This document shows positions 1 through 9,140 of a stretch of DNA of 64,000 bases, one piece after another. The stretch comes from Lithodes maja (Eukaryota > Arthropoda > Malacostraca > Decapoda > Lithodidae). The notes under the pieces were generated by a model. That model saw only the letters and a list, made by a program, of their open reading frames with translations, ran no database searches and was not told the DNA's origin. The stretch covers positions 95,087 to 159,086 of the forward strand of contig JBAKBP010003169.1 in NCBI GenBank assembly GCA_037953745.1, given 5' to 3'. The position numbers and the translations under genes were made by a program. How positions within the stretch are numbered: position 1 is the stretch's first letter; the number at the start of each line of letters is the position of its first letter.

Positions 1-522
1 ATCCGCTTATACAAAGAATTTGCTCCTGAACTTTCCTTACCTCTCACATCCATAATTAATGCTTCCTTACAACAATCCAAATGTCGTAAAGATTGGAAGC
101 ATTCCTATGTCACTCCAATCCCTAAATCTTCAAACCCTCAATCTCTTAATGAACTACGGCCCATAGCTATTACACCTATTCCTAGCCTTATTTGTGAAAG
201 TTTTGTAGCTGAATTGGCTTACAAAGATATATACAATAAATTAGACTCGTGCCAGTATGGAAATATTAAATCCTCATCCACCTCACACTACCTCATCAGT
301 TTTCTTGACTTCATTCATAAAATTTAGACCGCCGAAACACGTCAGTAACAGCAGTATTCATAGATATAAAAAAAAGCCTTCGATCTAGTGAACCACACCA
401 TTATAATTAAGAAAGCACTACAACTTGGCCTCAGAGAATGTCTTACCTCCTGGTTGGCGGATTTCCTCAACGACCGTCAACAATCCGTCCGCTTTCTAGG
501 CAGTATCTCCAGTTCACAAACA
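1..522 (+). pseudogene. LINE J reverse transcriptase, fragment 1 (fingers/palm)
   Basis: Broken coding sequence of a non-LTR retrotransposon reverse transcriptase that runs in from the left edge. Translation shows an RT fingers block (LNELRPIAITPIPS) followed by a motif-A-like region (FIDIKKAFD) near 350-380. The reading frame shifts twice: about one base is missing near 322, and the A run near 371 has an extra base, so stops appear between 325 and 365. The text resumes as a clean frame with SVRFLGSISSSQT before the poly(T) run at 524. The same protein continues at 694, 6143 and 8260, so this is the first of four collinear pieces. The exact LINE clade was not assigned. It is dead as a gene. 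Confidence 0.8.
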
Positions 523-523
523 C

Positions 524-693
524 TTTTTTTTTTTTTTTTCTATATTCCAACTTACAGTACTTCCTCTCGGGCATAGGCTGAGAGCCTTAACATTCACTGC
601 TTTACAATGAACAGTGAAGCCCGTGAGGTCTTGTTCCAGTCTAGGGAGTGAGACATGTGAAGCACGTAGAGTACAACGAGCACCTGCCATCTT
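524..693 (-). mobile_element. Short poly(A)-tailed retrocopy inside LINE J
   Basis: About 170 bp separates RT text ending SSQT from text resuming CGLPQGT. The insert begins with 16 T (524-539), which is a poly(A) tail on the minus strand, preceded there by ATATAG. LINE T tails in this window end in the similar ACATAG(A)n, so mobilisation by T-type machinery is possible but not shown. A short minus ORF begins with ATGGCAGG. I do not recognise its source. A flanking CTT/ACTT is the only possible target duplication. Confidence 0.55.
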
Positions 694-905
694 ACTTGCG
701 GTTTGCCTCAAGGGACACGAATGGGGCCCCTCGGTTATTTAATACTCAGCAATAACGCCCTTCAAGACTCAGAACTCAAATGGAAATATGTTGATGATTC
801 CACAATAGCCTCTTCCATCAGCAACGCTTCTCCAGACTACAGCATTTTCCATGCCAACCTAGATGCCCTACTGACCTGGACACAATATAATGATGTCACT
901 ATTAA
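694..905 (+). pseudogene. LINE J reverse transcriptase, fragment 2 (motifs B and C)
   Basis: Continuation of the LINE J RT. It shows motif B as LPQGTRMGPL and motif C as KYVDDST, then a stretch ending LTWTQYNDVTIN. The text is cut at 905 inside the codons after TIN and resumes at 6143 as NLNKTLVMNF, which fits the same protein. ATTAA is repeated at 901-905 and 6143-6147, marking the boundaries of the 5.2-kb insertion. The catalytic Asp pair is present, but the gene as a whole is broken. Confidence 0.8.
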
Positions 906-959
906 TGAAATGCTAGGTTTTTCCAGGTTAAATAGGAATTGAAATATCCCCAGGTCCAC

Positions 960-1137
960 ATTTAGGATCCATTCCTGGTACCTGGCGCGGGGTACGAACC
1001 TCTGAAGGGAATTTAACCCCCCTAAAAACCCACAGATTTTGAGATGCCTTGGGTGGGGTTCGAACCCTGGTTAGTGACGCACCACCATCACCACCAGGCC
1101 CGCGCGCTAACCCACTGTACTACCACGGACGTACTAA
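960..1137 (-). mobile_element. tRNA-derived SINE
   Basis: The minus strand reads like a tRNA-derived SINE head. An A-box-like stretch (GTGGTAGTACAGTGGGTTAG) lies near 1108-1128 and a B box (GGGTTCGAACCCC) near 1053-1068. A body of roughly 90 bp follows toward 960. There is no folded, mature tRNA structure. It lies inside the 5.2-kb insertion, close to its left end. Confidence 0.55.
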
Positions 1138-1324
1138 AAGTATAGCAACCTTAGTCCGATTTTTAAGAACCAGGTGATAGTCTCGTGGTGTTTTTCACGT
1201 GATGAGTTTATTGGACTTACCATCTACGACTAATTTACGCTATACCTGACGTCAACTCGGGTTAGTATTATTGTGGGTGCGGGACATTTTCGAGGGCATT
1301 ACACCACATTCCTTTTTAGTTAGG

Positions 1325-1600
1325 CTAGTCCCTAGCCTCGTAAGGGGTTAAGGTATCTACCTCCTCCAGGGTTTCCTCGGTATCTTCTGAGGTCATGTTA
1401 GGGTCTATTTCTCCCGTGTGTCTTTCTTCCATCTCTTCCTCTTGTCCCAACTCCTCTTCATTTACAGAAATGCGAGGAGTAAAGGGGCGAGGTTTGGCAG
1501 AGTCACGAATTTGATGGAAAGCACACTGAGCATTACAGGCAGGGAAATCATAGGGGTTGATAATGACTAAGGTAGGGTTTTTACTTTGGTAGGTGTTGTA
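1325..1600 (-). other. Possible -1 frame extension of the gag-like ORF
   Basis: After the gag-like ORF stops at 1567 (KVKTLP then TAG), the -1 frame stays open to a TAG at 1325-1327. It encodes INPYDFPACNAQCAFHQIRD followed by an acidic Glu-rich tail. Composition is protein-like and continues smoothly, so either a programmed -1 shift or a one-base mutation is possible. No canonical slippery heptamer (X XXY YYZ) sits at the overlap, only the A run in GTAAAAACCC. The Cys/His pattern is not a standard zinc knuckle. Confidence 0.35.
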
Positions 1601-2589
1601 GTTCCTGTTCCAGTTGAAGATTCTGCGTGGCTGGGTAGTTTGGAACCGGGGTCTACTGGGTTGGGGCTTGCCGGAAGGGTAGGTGGGTCTGTTGTTGAAG
1701 GATGAGGCTGGGTGGCATTCTTGGAGTTTTGGTGGTCGGGTTGCTGCGGGTGTGTGGGAAACTTCTTGATTGCAGCGATTTGGGTGGGTGCTTCTGTGCG
1801 CACGGCCAAAATACGTCGGATCGTGATGAAATCTTTTTTGTATCCGACGAAATCGTGGACACGGAAATGGTCTTTTACTGCTGAGGGCAATATCGACACA
1901 AGGTTGACCAGAATTTGCTGTTCTTGTTGGATTCTGGTCAACGTGGGGAAAGAAATGTTTATGTGTTGGGCAATCTTATTCACTGTGGCATCTAAATCGC
2001 CTTCGAATTTAGTGTCTTGGATACGGGTGTGGGCCACGAAAACGCCCAACGAAGGCTTAATGGCTTCTATCACTATTGGGCGAAAATCATCCCAGGTGAG
2101 AGCAGGGTGCACTTGATAGGCAACCAGGGAAACGGCTTTTCCCAGGTGCGTTAATGTTACGGCTATTTTTTCTGCGTCCGTGGTATAAACTAGGTCAAGT
2201 ACGGGTTTTACTATGTCCATGAATGTTTCGATCTCATAAGTTTCTCCATCATAATGTGGGATGGGAATGTGAGAACGGTGCGCCATGATGTTCTCGTGTT
2301 CTGGCTGTTCCAAACTTGCAATGTAATGCAACCTTTTATCCGAATCAAGAACCACCGCTGCCGCCAATGTTATGCCCTGTTTTTCTACAGGTTTAACTTG
2401 GGTAATGTGAGTTCTAAATGACTGGGTATATAAGGCTGCATGCACAATACAAGGTATGAGGAATAGAGAACACAAAATAAATACACGGTAACACGACACA
2501 AGTTCAAGTTTATTGAAGTAAGTAAATAAAGAGCATGGAAAGATAGTAATTCTCGTACAAAACAAATAATAGAAGGGAACTGCTAGCAT
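1567..2589 (-). CDS. Gag-like capsid protein (retroelement)
   Basis: A 340-codon minus-strand ORF. The first 60 or so residues look like untranslated sequence read through (low complexity, Phe/Leu/Tyr-rich). A better start may be the ATG at 2284-2286, just before the block IPIPHYDGETYEIETFMDIV. That block, followed by alternating helices with conserved Trp and Leu (LTWDDFRPIVIEAIKP, then repeated LV/I positions), resembles the Ty3/retroviral-type gag capsid layout. The C-terminus is rich in Pro, Thr and Ser, as in many gag tails. I see no CCHC knuckle. No pol follows on the same strand within the insertion. Assignment rests on the look of the capsid region only. Alternative: an unrelated element protein. 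Confidence 0.45.
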   Translation of the reverse strand: MLAVPFYYLFCTRITIFPCSLFTYFNKLELVSCYRVFILCSLFLIPCIVHAALYTQSFRTHITQVKPVEKQGITLAAAVVLDSDKRLHYIASLEQPEHENIMAHRSHIPIPHYDGETYEIETFMDIVKPVLDLVYTTDAEKIAVTLTHLGKAVSLVAYQVHPALTWDDFRPIVIEAIKPSLGVFVAHTRIQDTKFEGDLDATVNKIAQHINISFPTLTRIQQEQQILVNLVSILPSAVKDHFRVHDFVGYKKDFITIRRILAVRTEAPTQIAAIKKFPTHPQQPDHQNSKNATQPHPSTTDPPTLPASPNPVDPGSKLPSHAESSTGTGTTTPTKVKTLP

Positions 2590-5058
2590 TAGCGGATCTG
2601 GATGGAGCCTAGTCTCCCACTTCCAACGTTGAGGTATACTCTTCTGATCACGGGTTTAATTAGCAAGTTTTATTTTACTGGAAGACCTCAATATATTCAT
2701 GTAATTCAATTTCACTGATTTGATCTCTTACTGGCTGGTCGCGTGCCCAAGTAGCAGCTCACAGATAGGATTAGAAACGCGTATATTGTAGAATACGGAA
2801 TCTCTAGTAACCTCATGGGGGTACTGATCTAAGGTTTATATTCTTATGGCAGAAATACGTAGAACACAAATCAGTGGGCGAACGTTAGATATCACTAGGG
2901 TTTTAATATCTGAATAAGGTAATTACGAGAGTCAATGTCGCCTGTTAATTAATGAACACTGATACGCTTAGTACGTCCCAAATGGAATGGTTAAATATGA
3001 GTTACACTGGGCAAGGTTATAACCACTTCATAGAAAGTTAATAAGTGAGTGTCAAACTGGTACTATAACACTTAGTACTAGTAACATGAATCTTGAATAG
3101 TATTTGTAGGTCTGGTCCTGGTTATCTTGCTTACGGTGATGTTGGGGGCTAACGACTGGTTCCTCGGCCGTCCAGGTGGTCCAAAATGTAGGAAGTTCTC
3201 AAGTATGATTTCTTGACGATCGGTGCTGGCTACACACTTATATACCCACGAATTTGTGTGAAGGTTATAAGGTGCACGTTAGAACTTGTACATGGACAGC
3301 TCTTCTATTTAACTTCTGCCATGGAGTCTGCCGGCTCGGGAATCTCTCAACTCAGGAACAACACAAGGGCAGAGCTAGAGGTTAACTTCAGGGTAGTGGC
3401 CACTGGTTGGTGTCTAACTTTCAACTGATTTGACTGGGGGCGGGAGCTAGGTTTATAGGCTCGGTTCTGGACCCTGTAGACAATAGGGATCTCGAGTCTT
3501 ATGGACTTATTTGAGCTCTCAATAGATATGGGGACTGGGTAAGATGGTGATTACTGTTGTGGCACATGGCTATAGGAAGCCTTTAATTTGTGATATAACT
3601 GAGCCTTAGTAAAAGGTACTATTTTGGCTATACTGGAAGTATTTATGGAAGGGAGACTGGATCTACTTTGCGGGGAGGACTGGGACAGCTGTGATTATTA
3701 TTATTATTATAGGGGCATCTCTCTTATATTGCTCAGTCTTTGTTCTATTGCATACCTGAGGTGCTAATTTGACTATCCGAGTATGCAAAACAGGTGGATG
3801 GGTTATTGTGGGTATAGAGAAGTGAGTAAGGGGGTTAGACATGTATGGTTAGTTCATTGATAGGAAGAATTCCTAGGCTACCTGGCAATGACCCGGAAGT
3901 CAAAACAGGGGTCAGGTATACCTCCGCGGGGGTGGGGGTCTCCCTCCTCGGGTGGGTAAAAAGGGGTAGCCGGGCGCTCTCCCTCTGGGATGGGAGTCCG
4001 GCGGCTGTGGCTAGGGGCTTGCCATATCACCAGTGTTTGTAATAACCCTCTGTTTATGAGACAGATGTGGGTGTTCTTAATATAAAAACCGAAGGTGCCT
4101 TGGCTAGCTGGGTGTACTCGGTTGGCTGTTAATTGCATGGCTTGCTGGATGTGGTGGAGACTGGTTGTTAACTCTGCCACATTTATCTGGAAGTATTGCA
4201 ATAACCTGGCGAGGCGGCGAGCCTTGCACCGACGACCATGGGGTGCAGGGTTGTGAATGGGTTGTAAGAGAATAGATGGCATGCAAGGGGTTAGTAAAGT
4301 TCTAATGTTGTTCTGGCCTACTAAGTGAAGGTAGGCTGGATAGGAGTATATATATAAAAGGTTGGAGAGCGTTAGCAACGGAAAATTCAAGGATCTTCAA
4401 GAGGTATGAGAGAGAGGCTAGGTCGGACAAGAGTCGAGAAGTGCGGGTGTCTTAATGAGAGGGGGGGGGGAAGCTCAGGGGCTACAGGGAAATTTGCCCC
4501 TAAGGTCCCTGGGCGTGGGGGTGGCATTAGGCTACAATTGATTTTGGAGTTTGAAAAGACAGTGAAAGTACGTTAGTCAAATGCTACCGGGGGATGCAAA
4601 TACGGGGTGGTATATGAGTCTGGAAAAGATAGAATCATGTGGACTGTGGGGCGGTGGGGGAGAAGGAGGTTAACTGTAGGTGTGTGCGTGACTTGTGGAT
4701 AAAGTAAGGAAAAACATGGTGTATTATTTCTCGTACATACGAGGGGTTATGGACCTATTATTTGACACGCTTTTTGTGTACGTCTAGGTGTCCCTGGGAA
4801 CTGCGTTTTCTATGAAATATAGACCCAAGGAAAGCGGCAGTTCGTAGGGGTACTGCGTTATTGTTTCGAGGTACTATGATAGATACTGGTAACAAAGGTT
4901 ATCTATACAATCTCTGGTTGGGGTAAGGATTACGTTACAGCATGGTGGCTAACATCTGTAGTCATGGCTGTCTAAGTCTTATGGGGGCAATCGTTCTATA
5001 TCCTGGTGTACCCGTGGGTATCTTTAATTTCTTATGAGTTTGGACATGTGGTTTCTTT
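2590..5058. other. Non-coding part of the 5.2-kb insertion
   Basis: No convincing gene. A short (TTA)n run lies near 3695-3710, a G run near 4459-4470 and a TATATATAAAAGG box on the plus strand near 4348. The 170-codon minus ORF at 3878-4390 is described separately. Base composition differs from the AT-rich flanks, being richer in G on the plus strand. Confidence 0.4.
3878..4390 (-). CDS. Unrecognised 170-codon ORF
   Basis: Open frame on the minus strand inside the 5.2-kb insertion, on the same strand as the gag-like ORF. It has a hydrophobic N-terminus (LLTLSNLLYIYSYPAYLHLV), a middle helix-like part (ARRLARLLQYFQINVAEL) and a Pro/Arg-rich end. I recognise no domain and there is no second copy here to test conservation. 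It may be chance. Confidence 0.18.
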   Translation of the reverse strand: MNFPLLTLSNLLYIYSYPAYLHLVGQNNIRTLLTPCMPSILLQPIHNPAPHGRRCKARRLARLLQYFQINVAELTTSLHHIQQAMQLTANRVHPASQGTFGFYIKNTHICLINRGLLQTLVIWQAPSHSRRTPIPEGERPATPFYPPEEGDPHPRGGIPDPCFDFRVIAR

Positions 5059-5905
5059 ATAACATCTACTTCTCGGATGTAAGAACATACATAGATATAA
5101 TTATGGCTGTCTGATGTGTTGGCATTGGCTCAACGTAGGGATAGGGCATGGGTGTTTTTAATATGAATGTATATTCTTGTTCATCATCGTGTAGGTAGAA
5201 TCGGGCGGGTAAGGGGTGTAGTACACGAAGTAATATGGCGTAGTGTGGACTGTGGATACGAAGGAGGTAAGTGGAAGACGTATGACAATTATGGAAAAGT
5301 AAATGGAAAACGGTGAACACAATGGCGGATAAAGATACTTAACCTAAGGATTGAATACATAGATTTTATGGGCGATGAGTCTTCAGAAACTTAGTCTGGC
5401 AAGACAAGATATGTTAGGGAATGTTCATATTAATACTTAACCTAAGGATTGAATACATAGATTTTATGGGCGATGAGTCTTCAGAAACTTAGTCTGGCAA
5501 GACAAGATATGTTAGGGAATGTTCATATTAATACTTAACCTAAGGATTGAATACATAGATTTTATGGGCGATGAGTCTTCAGAAACTTAGTCTGGCAAGA
5601 CAAGATATGTTAGGGTATGTTGATATTAATACTTAACCTAAGGATTGAATACATAGATTTTATGGGGGCGATGGGTCTTCAGAAACTTAGTCTGGCAAGA
5701 CAAGGTATGTTAGGGTATGTTAATATGAATATCTTAAACCTCGGGACAGCATGGGTGTATTAACTTCTAAGGTATATAACATCTACTTCTCGGATGTAAG
5801 AACATACATAGATATAATTATGGCTGTCTGATGTGTTGGCATTGGCTCAACGTAGGGACAGGGCATGGGTGTTTTTAATATGAATGTATATTCCTGTTCA
5901 TCATC
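5059..5905. repeat. 130-bp direct repeats flanking a tandem array
   Basis: Positions 5059-5188 and 5776-5905 are nearly identical (both contain GGCTGTCTGATGTGTTGGCA) and lie 717 bp apart. The 98-bp tandem array sits between them. This may be a local duplication at the 5' side of the minus-oriented element. Confidence 0.8.
5336..5735. repeat. 98-bp tandem repeat, about 4 copies
   Basis: The string AACCTAAGGATTGAATACAT starts at 5341, 5439, 5537 and 5635, an exact 98-bp period. The first three units are almost identical. The fourth carries several substitutions and a small insertion (GGGGGCGATGGG), so it is the oldest or least homogenised. Confidence 0.9.
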
Positions 5906-6142
5906 TTTGTAGTTAGGAGTGTAGGACACGAGGGGGTAGTGTACGTGAGGTGTGGAAAATGGTCAGTTTAAAAGGGGTATGTAGGTGCGGCCTGGAGCTG
6001 CTTAGCCCTGCGGGCTTGGGCCTGTCTGAATTGGCTGGCTCGGTCAGCTGGTCCTTTCGTTCTGTGGACCTTTCTTTCGGGTGTTTCTGTGTGGTGTTCG
6101 CTCGTGGCTTCTGTGGTGGGCTTCTTGTTCTGGGGCATTTTA

Positions 6143-6309
6143 ATTAACCTAAACAAAACACTTGTCATGAACTTCAATGTTGCTTCTAAACCCATCCTCA
6201 AACCCACCCTCAAGCTTGGCAATCACACCCTCGAGATAGTTCAGTCCACTAAATTACTCAGTGTTTTCCTTCAGCAAAAACTACTCTGGGATAAACATGT
6301 TAACACCAT
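6143..6309 (+). pseudogene. LINE J reverse transcriptase, fragment 3
   Basis: Resumes the LINE J protein with NLNKTLVMNFNVASKPI and KLGNHTLEIVQSTKLL, the RT region after the catalytic YVDD, ending DKHVNTIA. It is interrupted at AGCTAAT (6310-6316) by LINE K and continues at 8260. Confidence 0.75.
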
Positions 6310-6312
6310 AGC

Positions 6313-6316
<4 letters not shown>

Positions 6317-6344
<28 letters not shown>

Positions 6345-8259
6345 TTTATTCAGTTAGCAATTTACAGAGTTGGTACCACATAGTTTGTTACAAATATGAC
6401 ATGTACCAGCCTTGCATAATTCCAACTAAGGATAGCCCAATAAGGCCGTTAGGCGTATTTCCATTGGGGTCCTTGTGGGATTAGGTTAGCTGGGGAAAAA
6501 AGGGGGAGGATAAAGAAATGGATACTTTAGAAAAAGTATTTCTAGGGGGTTATTTTAAGATACCTTACATCCTATAGTAAATATCAGTAATCCGTAATCA
6601 GTAATCATTTCAGTTTGGTTTGTCTATCTCTTGTGTCGCATTTAGTAGTAGACATAAGCTTGGTGCTCCCTTCTCGCAGCTGTCCGGTTCAGGTGTTCCT
6701 TCAGGCTACGTCTGAAGGAATACAGTGTTCTCTTTTCACGGACTGACTGGGGTAGGTCGTTCCTGTCTTTGATGGCGGTGAAGAAGAATGTTTGCTTACC
6801 CTGTCCTTGGATTCTCGGGACCTTAAAATTAAACATCCTGTTTCTTGTATTATGTCCACTCCTCTCATTTGCTTTAACAAAATCATTCTTTAGGTACTCT
6901 GGAGCTCTGTCATAGAAAATTTTGAAGGCATTAGTGAGCCTGATTTGTTTGGCCCTGTCAGCGACATTGAGCATACCTAGTGACTGAAGTTGTTCCTGGC
7001 CAACATGTGATCTGGGTCCTAGGTTCAGCATGAACCTAACCATTTTATTTTGAGTGACCTGAAGTTTGTGCTGTGCTGATTTAGATGATGCAGAGTACCA
7101 GGATGACACAGAATAGTCAAAATGACATTGAACAAGCGCTTGGCAGAGGGTCTTTTTGGTCGCCGCGGGCAAGCATCCCACCTGTCTATACAGGTATTTT
7201 ATACGTGCTCTACACTTACTCAGGATAGATTCCAAAATTGTTTCACCTGACAAACTCGCGTCCAGTTTTAGTCCGAGATATTTAACTTGTGACACTGTTG
7301 TTATAGGAATATCATTACAGTTGACCGAGAAGCCCACAATGTCTTTCAGTTTGCGTTTTGTTCCACATAAGATGGCTTCCGTCTTGCCCAGGTGAAGAGA
7401 TAGTCTATTGTCCACTAGCCATTCACTACATGCTTCTAGTTCTTTGGAAAGTGAAGCGGCAATACTTATTGGGTCTTTTCCTGAAACCAGGAGCACGCTG
7501 TCGTCTGCATACAGTAATAATTTACATGAGACGCTCAGTTCCATGTCGTTCACATAACAGAGAAAGAGTAAGGGACCAAGGATGCTTCCCTGCGGGACCC
7601 CACAGTTAATTGGCATAGGATCAGATATATTATCATCAATTTTGACTCTTTGGGTTCTACCACTAAGATAAGATTTAAACCAGTTCACAGATCCTATGCC
7701 CATTGCTTGTAGTTTATTACATAGGATATCATGGTCTACTGTGTCAAACGCTTTTTGTAGATCAAGAAGAACCATACCGGTGTAGTTACCTTTAGACATT
7801 TCTTTACGAATGTGATCCGTTAAGTGGATGAGACAGGAGTCTGTCGAGTACATGCATCTGAAACCTGATTGAAACTTATAGAATAGATCATTTTGTTTGA
7901 GGTAGTGTTCAATTTGGGTGTATACCGCTCTTTCAAGGATTTTAGATACAATACATAATATGCTAACTGGTCTGTAGTTACCAACTTCTAGTTTATTTCC
8001 TTTCTTGAATAGAGGGGTTACAATAGCTTCCTTCAGTTCAGCAGGTACAGTGTTGGTGTTAATTGACAAGTTGATGATGTGAGTTAGGGGGCCTGCTATA
8101 CCAATGGCTCCATCTCGTAGAAATTTGGCAGGAATTTTGTCTGGTCCTGTGCTTTTATGTACATTTAGGTTAGACAGCTCGTCAAAAGTGTATTTTGGTG
8201 TAACATTTTGCAATCCAAATGTGTTTGGGTGTATGTCTTTATCTCTGTAGAAATTTCGA
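6317..8259 (-). mobile_element. LINE K, 5'-truncated non-LTR retrotransposon
   Basis: A minus-strand LINE inserted into LINE J. Host text AGCTAAT (6310-6316) is repeated as AGCTAGT (8260-8266), a 7-bp target duplication with one difference. The 3' end carries an (ATT)n tail on the minus strand, seen as (AAT)n from 6317 to about 6341. It contains a long open RT frame (6642-8213) and about 300 bp of 3' UTR. The endonuclease and ORF1 are missing, so the copy is 5'-truncated, as target-primed reverse transcription often leaves. The RT style suggests the CR1/L2 group. Confidence 0.85.
6642..8213 (-). CDS. Reverse transcriptase of LINE K (partial ORF2)
   Basis: About 523 codons stay open. RT blocks are in order: a fingers region (HKSTGPDKIPAKFLRDGA, then NYRPVSILCIVSKILE), motif A (LLDLQKAFDTVDH, about residue 150), motif B (GVPQGSILGPLLF, about 205) and motif C (LLYADDSVLL, about 238). 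The thumb and a C-terminal region follow, with LKEHLNRTA near the end. All catalytic Asp residues are present. The frame has no true ATG start because the 5' part was lost; the apparent first codon is TTG. In the intact element this protein would copy its RNA at a nicked chromosomal site. Alone it lacks the endonuclease. The open frame suggests a fairly recent insertion. Confidence 0.85.
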   Translation of the reverse strand: MQNVTPKYTFDELSNLNVHKSTGPDKIPAKFLRDGAIGIAGPLTHIINLSINTNTVPAELKEAIVTPLFKKGNKLEVGNYRPVSILCIVSKILERAVYTQIEHYLKQNDLFYKFQSGFRCMYSTDSCLIHLTDHIRKEMSKGNYTGMVLLDLQKAFDTVDHDILCNKLQAMGIGSVNWFKSYLSGRTQRVKIDDNISDPMPINCGVPQGSILGPLLFLCYVNDMELSVSCKLLLYADDSVLLVSGKDPISIAASLSKELEACSEWLVDNRLSLHLGKTEAILCGTKRKLKDIVGFSVNCNDIPITTVSQVKYLGLKLDASLSGETILESILSKCRARIKYLYRQVGCLPAATKKTLCQALVQCHFDYSVSSWYSASSKSAQHKLQVTQNKMVRFMLNLGPRSHVGQEQLQSLGMLNVADRAKQIRLTNAFKIFYDRAPEYLKNDFVKANERSGHNTRNRMFNFKVPRIQGQGKQTFFFTAIKDRNDLPQSVREKRTLYSFRRSLKEHLNRTAARREHQAYVYY

Positions 8260-8912
8260 AGCTAGTGCTTCTTCTTATCGTGCTACACATGTTACGCACC
8301 CTGAAACAACTAGGGGTTCCCAGAGATGATATGCTACTTTTATACAAATCTTTTATATTACCCAAACTCTGCTATGCTTCACCCGTTTGGTCATCCTCTC
8401 TCAACTTAACCCAAAGAAATAAATTAGAAAAAATTCAGAAGAGAGCACTCAGAATAATGTTAGGGGCCAACTACACCACTTACCAAGATGCATGTAACCT
8501 AATTAACGTCCTCGCCATATCTAACCTCTACGAACAACACCTTCAGCAGTTCTCCAGCAAACTACTAAACAACATGTGTACATTATTATTATTATTATTA
8601 TTATTATAACCCCATACACCGGCACCTACTACCTCCCGACGCCCCTCCTCCTCTACGCGCTCTTCGCCACTTCAACCGTATTGTCCCCGTAAGAGCACCA
8701 CGGACTGACCGCTACAAGAACAGCGCCATTCCTTCAATAATGTTAAGGTCTTAAACAATCAATAAATTATATACATATTTTTCATTGTAAATTAGCCTGT
8801 TAGCTCCTGTGTCAATTTTAATTTTAATTTTAACTATGTATCAACTTCCTTGTATATTTTCAGCCTTCGGGCTGCTTTTGTGAATAAACCGTTAATTATT
8901 ATTATTATTATT
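8260..8912 (+). pseudogene. LINE J fragment 4: RT thumb, stop and 3' UTR
   Basis: The last LINE J piece. It reads MLRTLKQLGVPRDDMLLLYK and LPKLCYASPVWSSSLN, typical of LINE RT thumb regions, then KIQKRALRIMLGANY. One base is off frame near 8288. A short (ATT)n-containing insert at about 8573-8610 breaks the frame. The protein then ends with RTDRYKNSAIPSIMLRS and TAA at 8752-8754. The 3' UTR runs to an (ATT)n tail ending near 8912. Confidence 0.75.
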
Positions 8913-8917
8913 ATGAT

Positions 8918-8991
<74 letters not shown>
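8895..8991. repeat. (ATT)n-(AC)n-(TA)n microsatellite
   Basis: The LINE J tail (ATT)n leads into a short (AC)n run and then about 60 bp of (TA)n ending at 8991. Confidence 0.95.
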
Positions 8992-8994
<3 letters not shown>

Positions 8995-9140
8995 TATTGT
9001 CAATAACTGCTTACTATTTTACAATAGAACATACTCATACATAATTTACACTTAAAGAATTTGATTGTGATTGGATTTAAGTTATCTGTTCTGGCTATCT
9101 AATTCTATCCTTTTGAATATTTAATCAACTTTATTTGCAT
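8992..9140. other. AT-rich spacer
   Basis: Nothing recognised between the microsatellite and the satellite array. Confidence 0.5.

Larger units (their letters stand above)
906..6142 (-). mobile_element. 5.2-kb insertion with gag-like ORF, flanked by ATTAA
   Basis: The insertion splits LINE J between codons that read through when it is removed. ATTAA flanks it at 901-905 and 6143-6147. The ends read TGAAATGCTAGG at the left and GGGGCATTTTA at the right, a weak inverted match of about ten bases. I find no long terminal repeat. Inside are a SINE (960-1137), a minus-strand gag-like ORF (1567-2589) with a possible -1 continuation, 130-bp direct repeats and a 98-bp tandem array. No RT, integrase or transposase was recognised. 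A 5-bp target duplication suits LTR elements, but the class stays open: it could be a decayed or non-autonomous retroelement, or a TIR element that captured a gag. Confidence 0.55.

Noticed and set aside
906..2589. A complete LTR spanning 906 to 2589 (TGAAATGCTAG...CTAGCA)
   Set aside because: No second copy of this sequence exists at the other end of the insertion.
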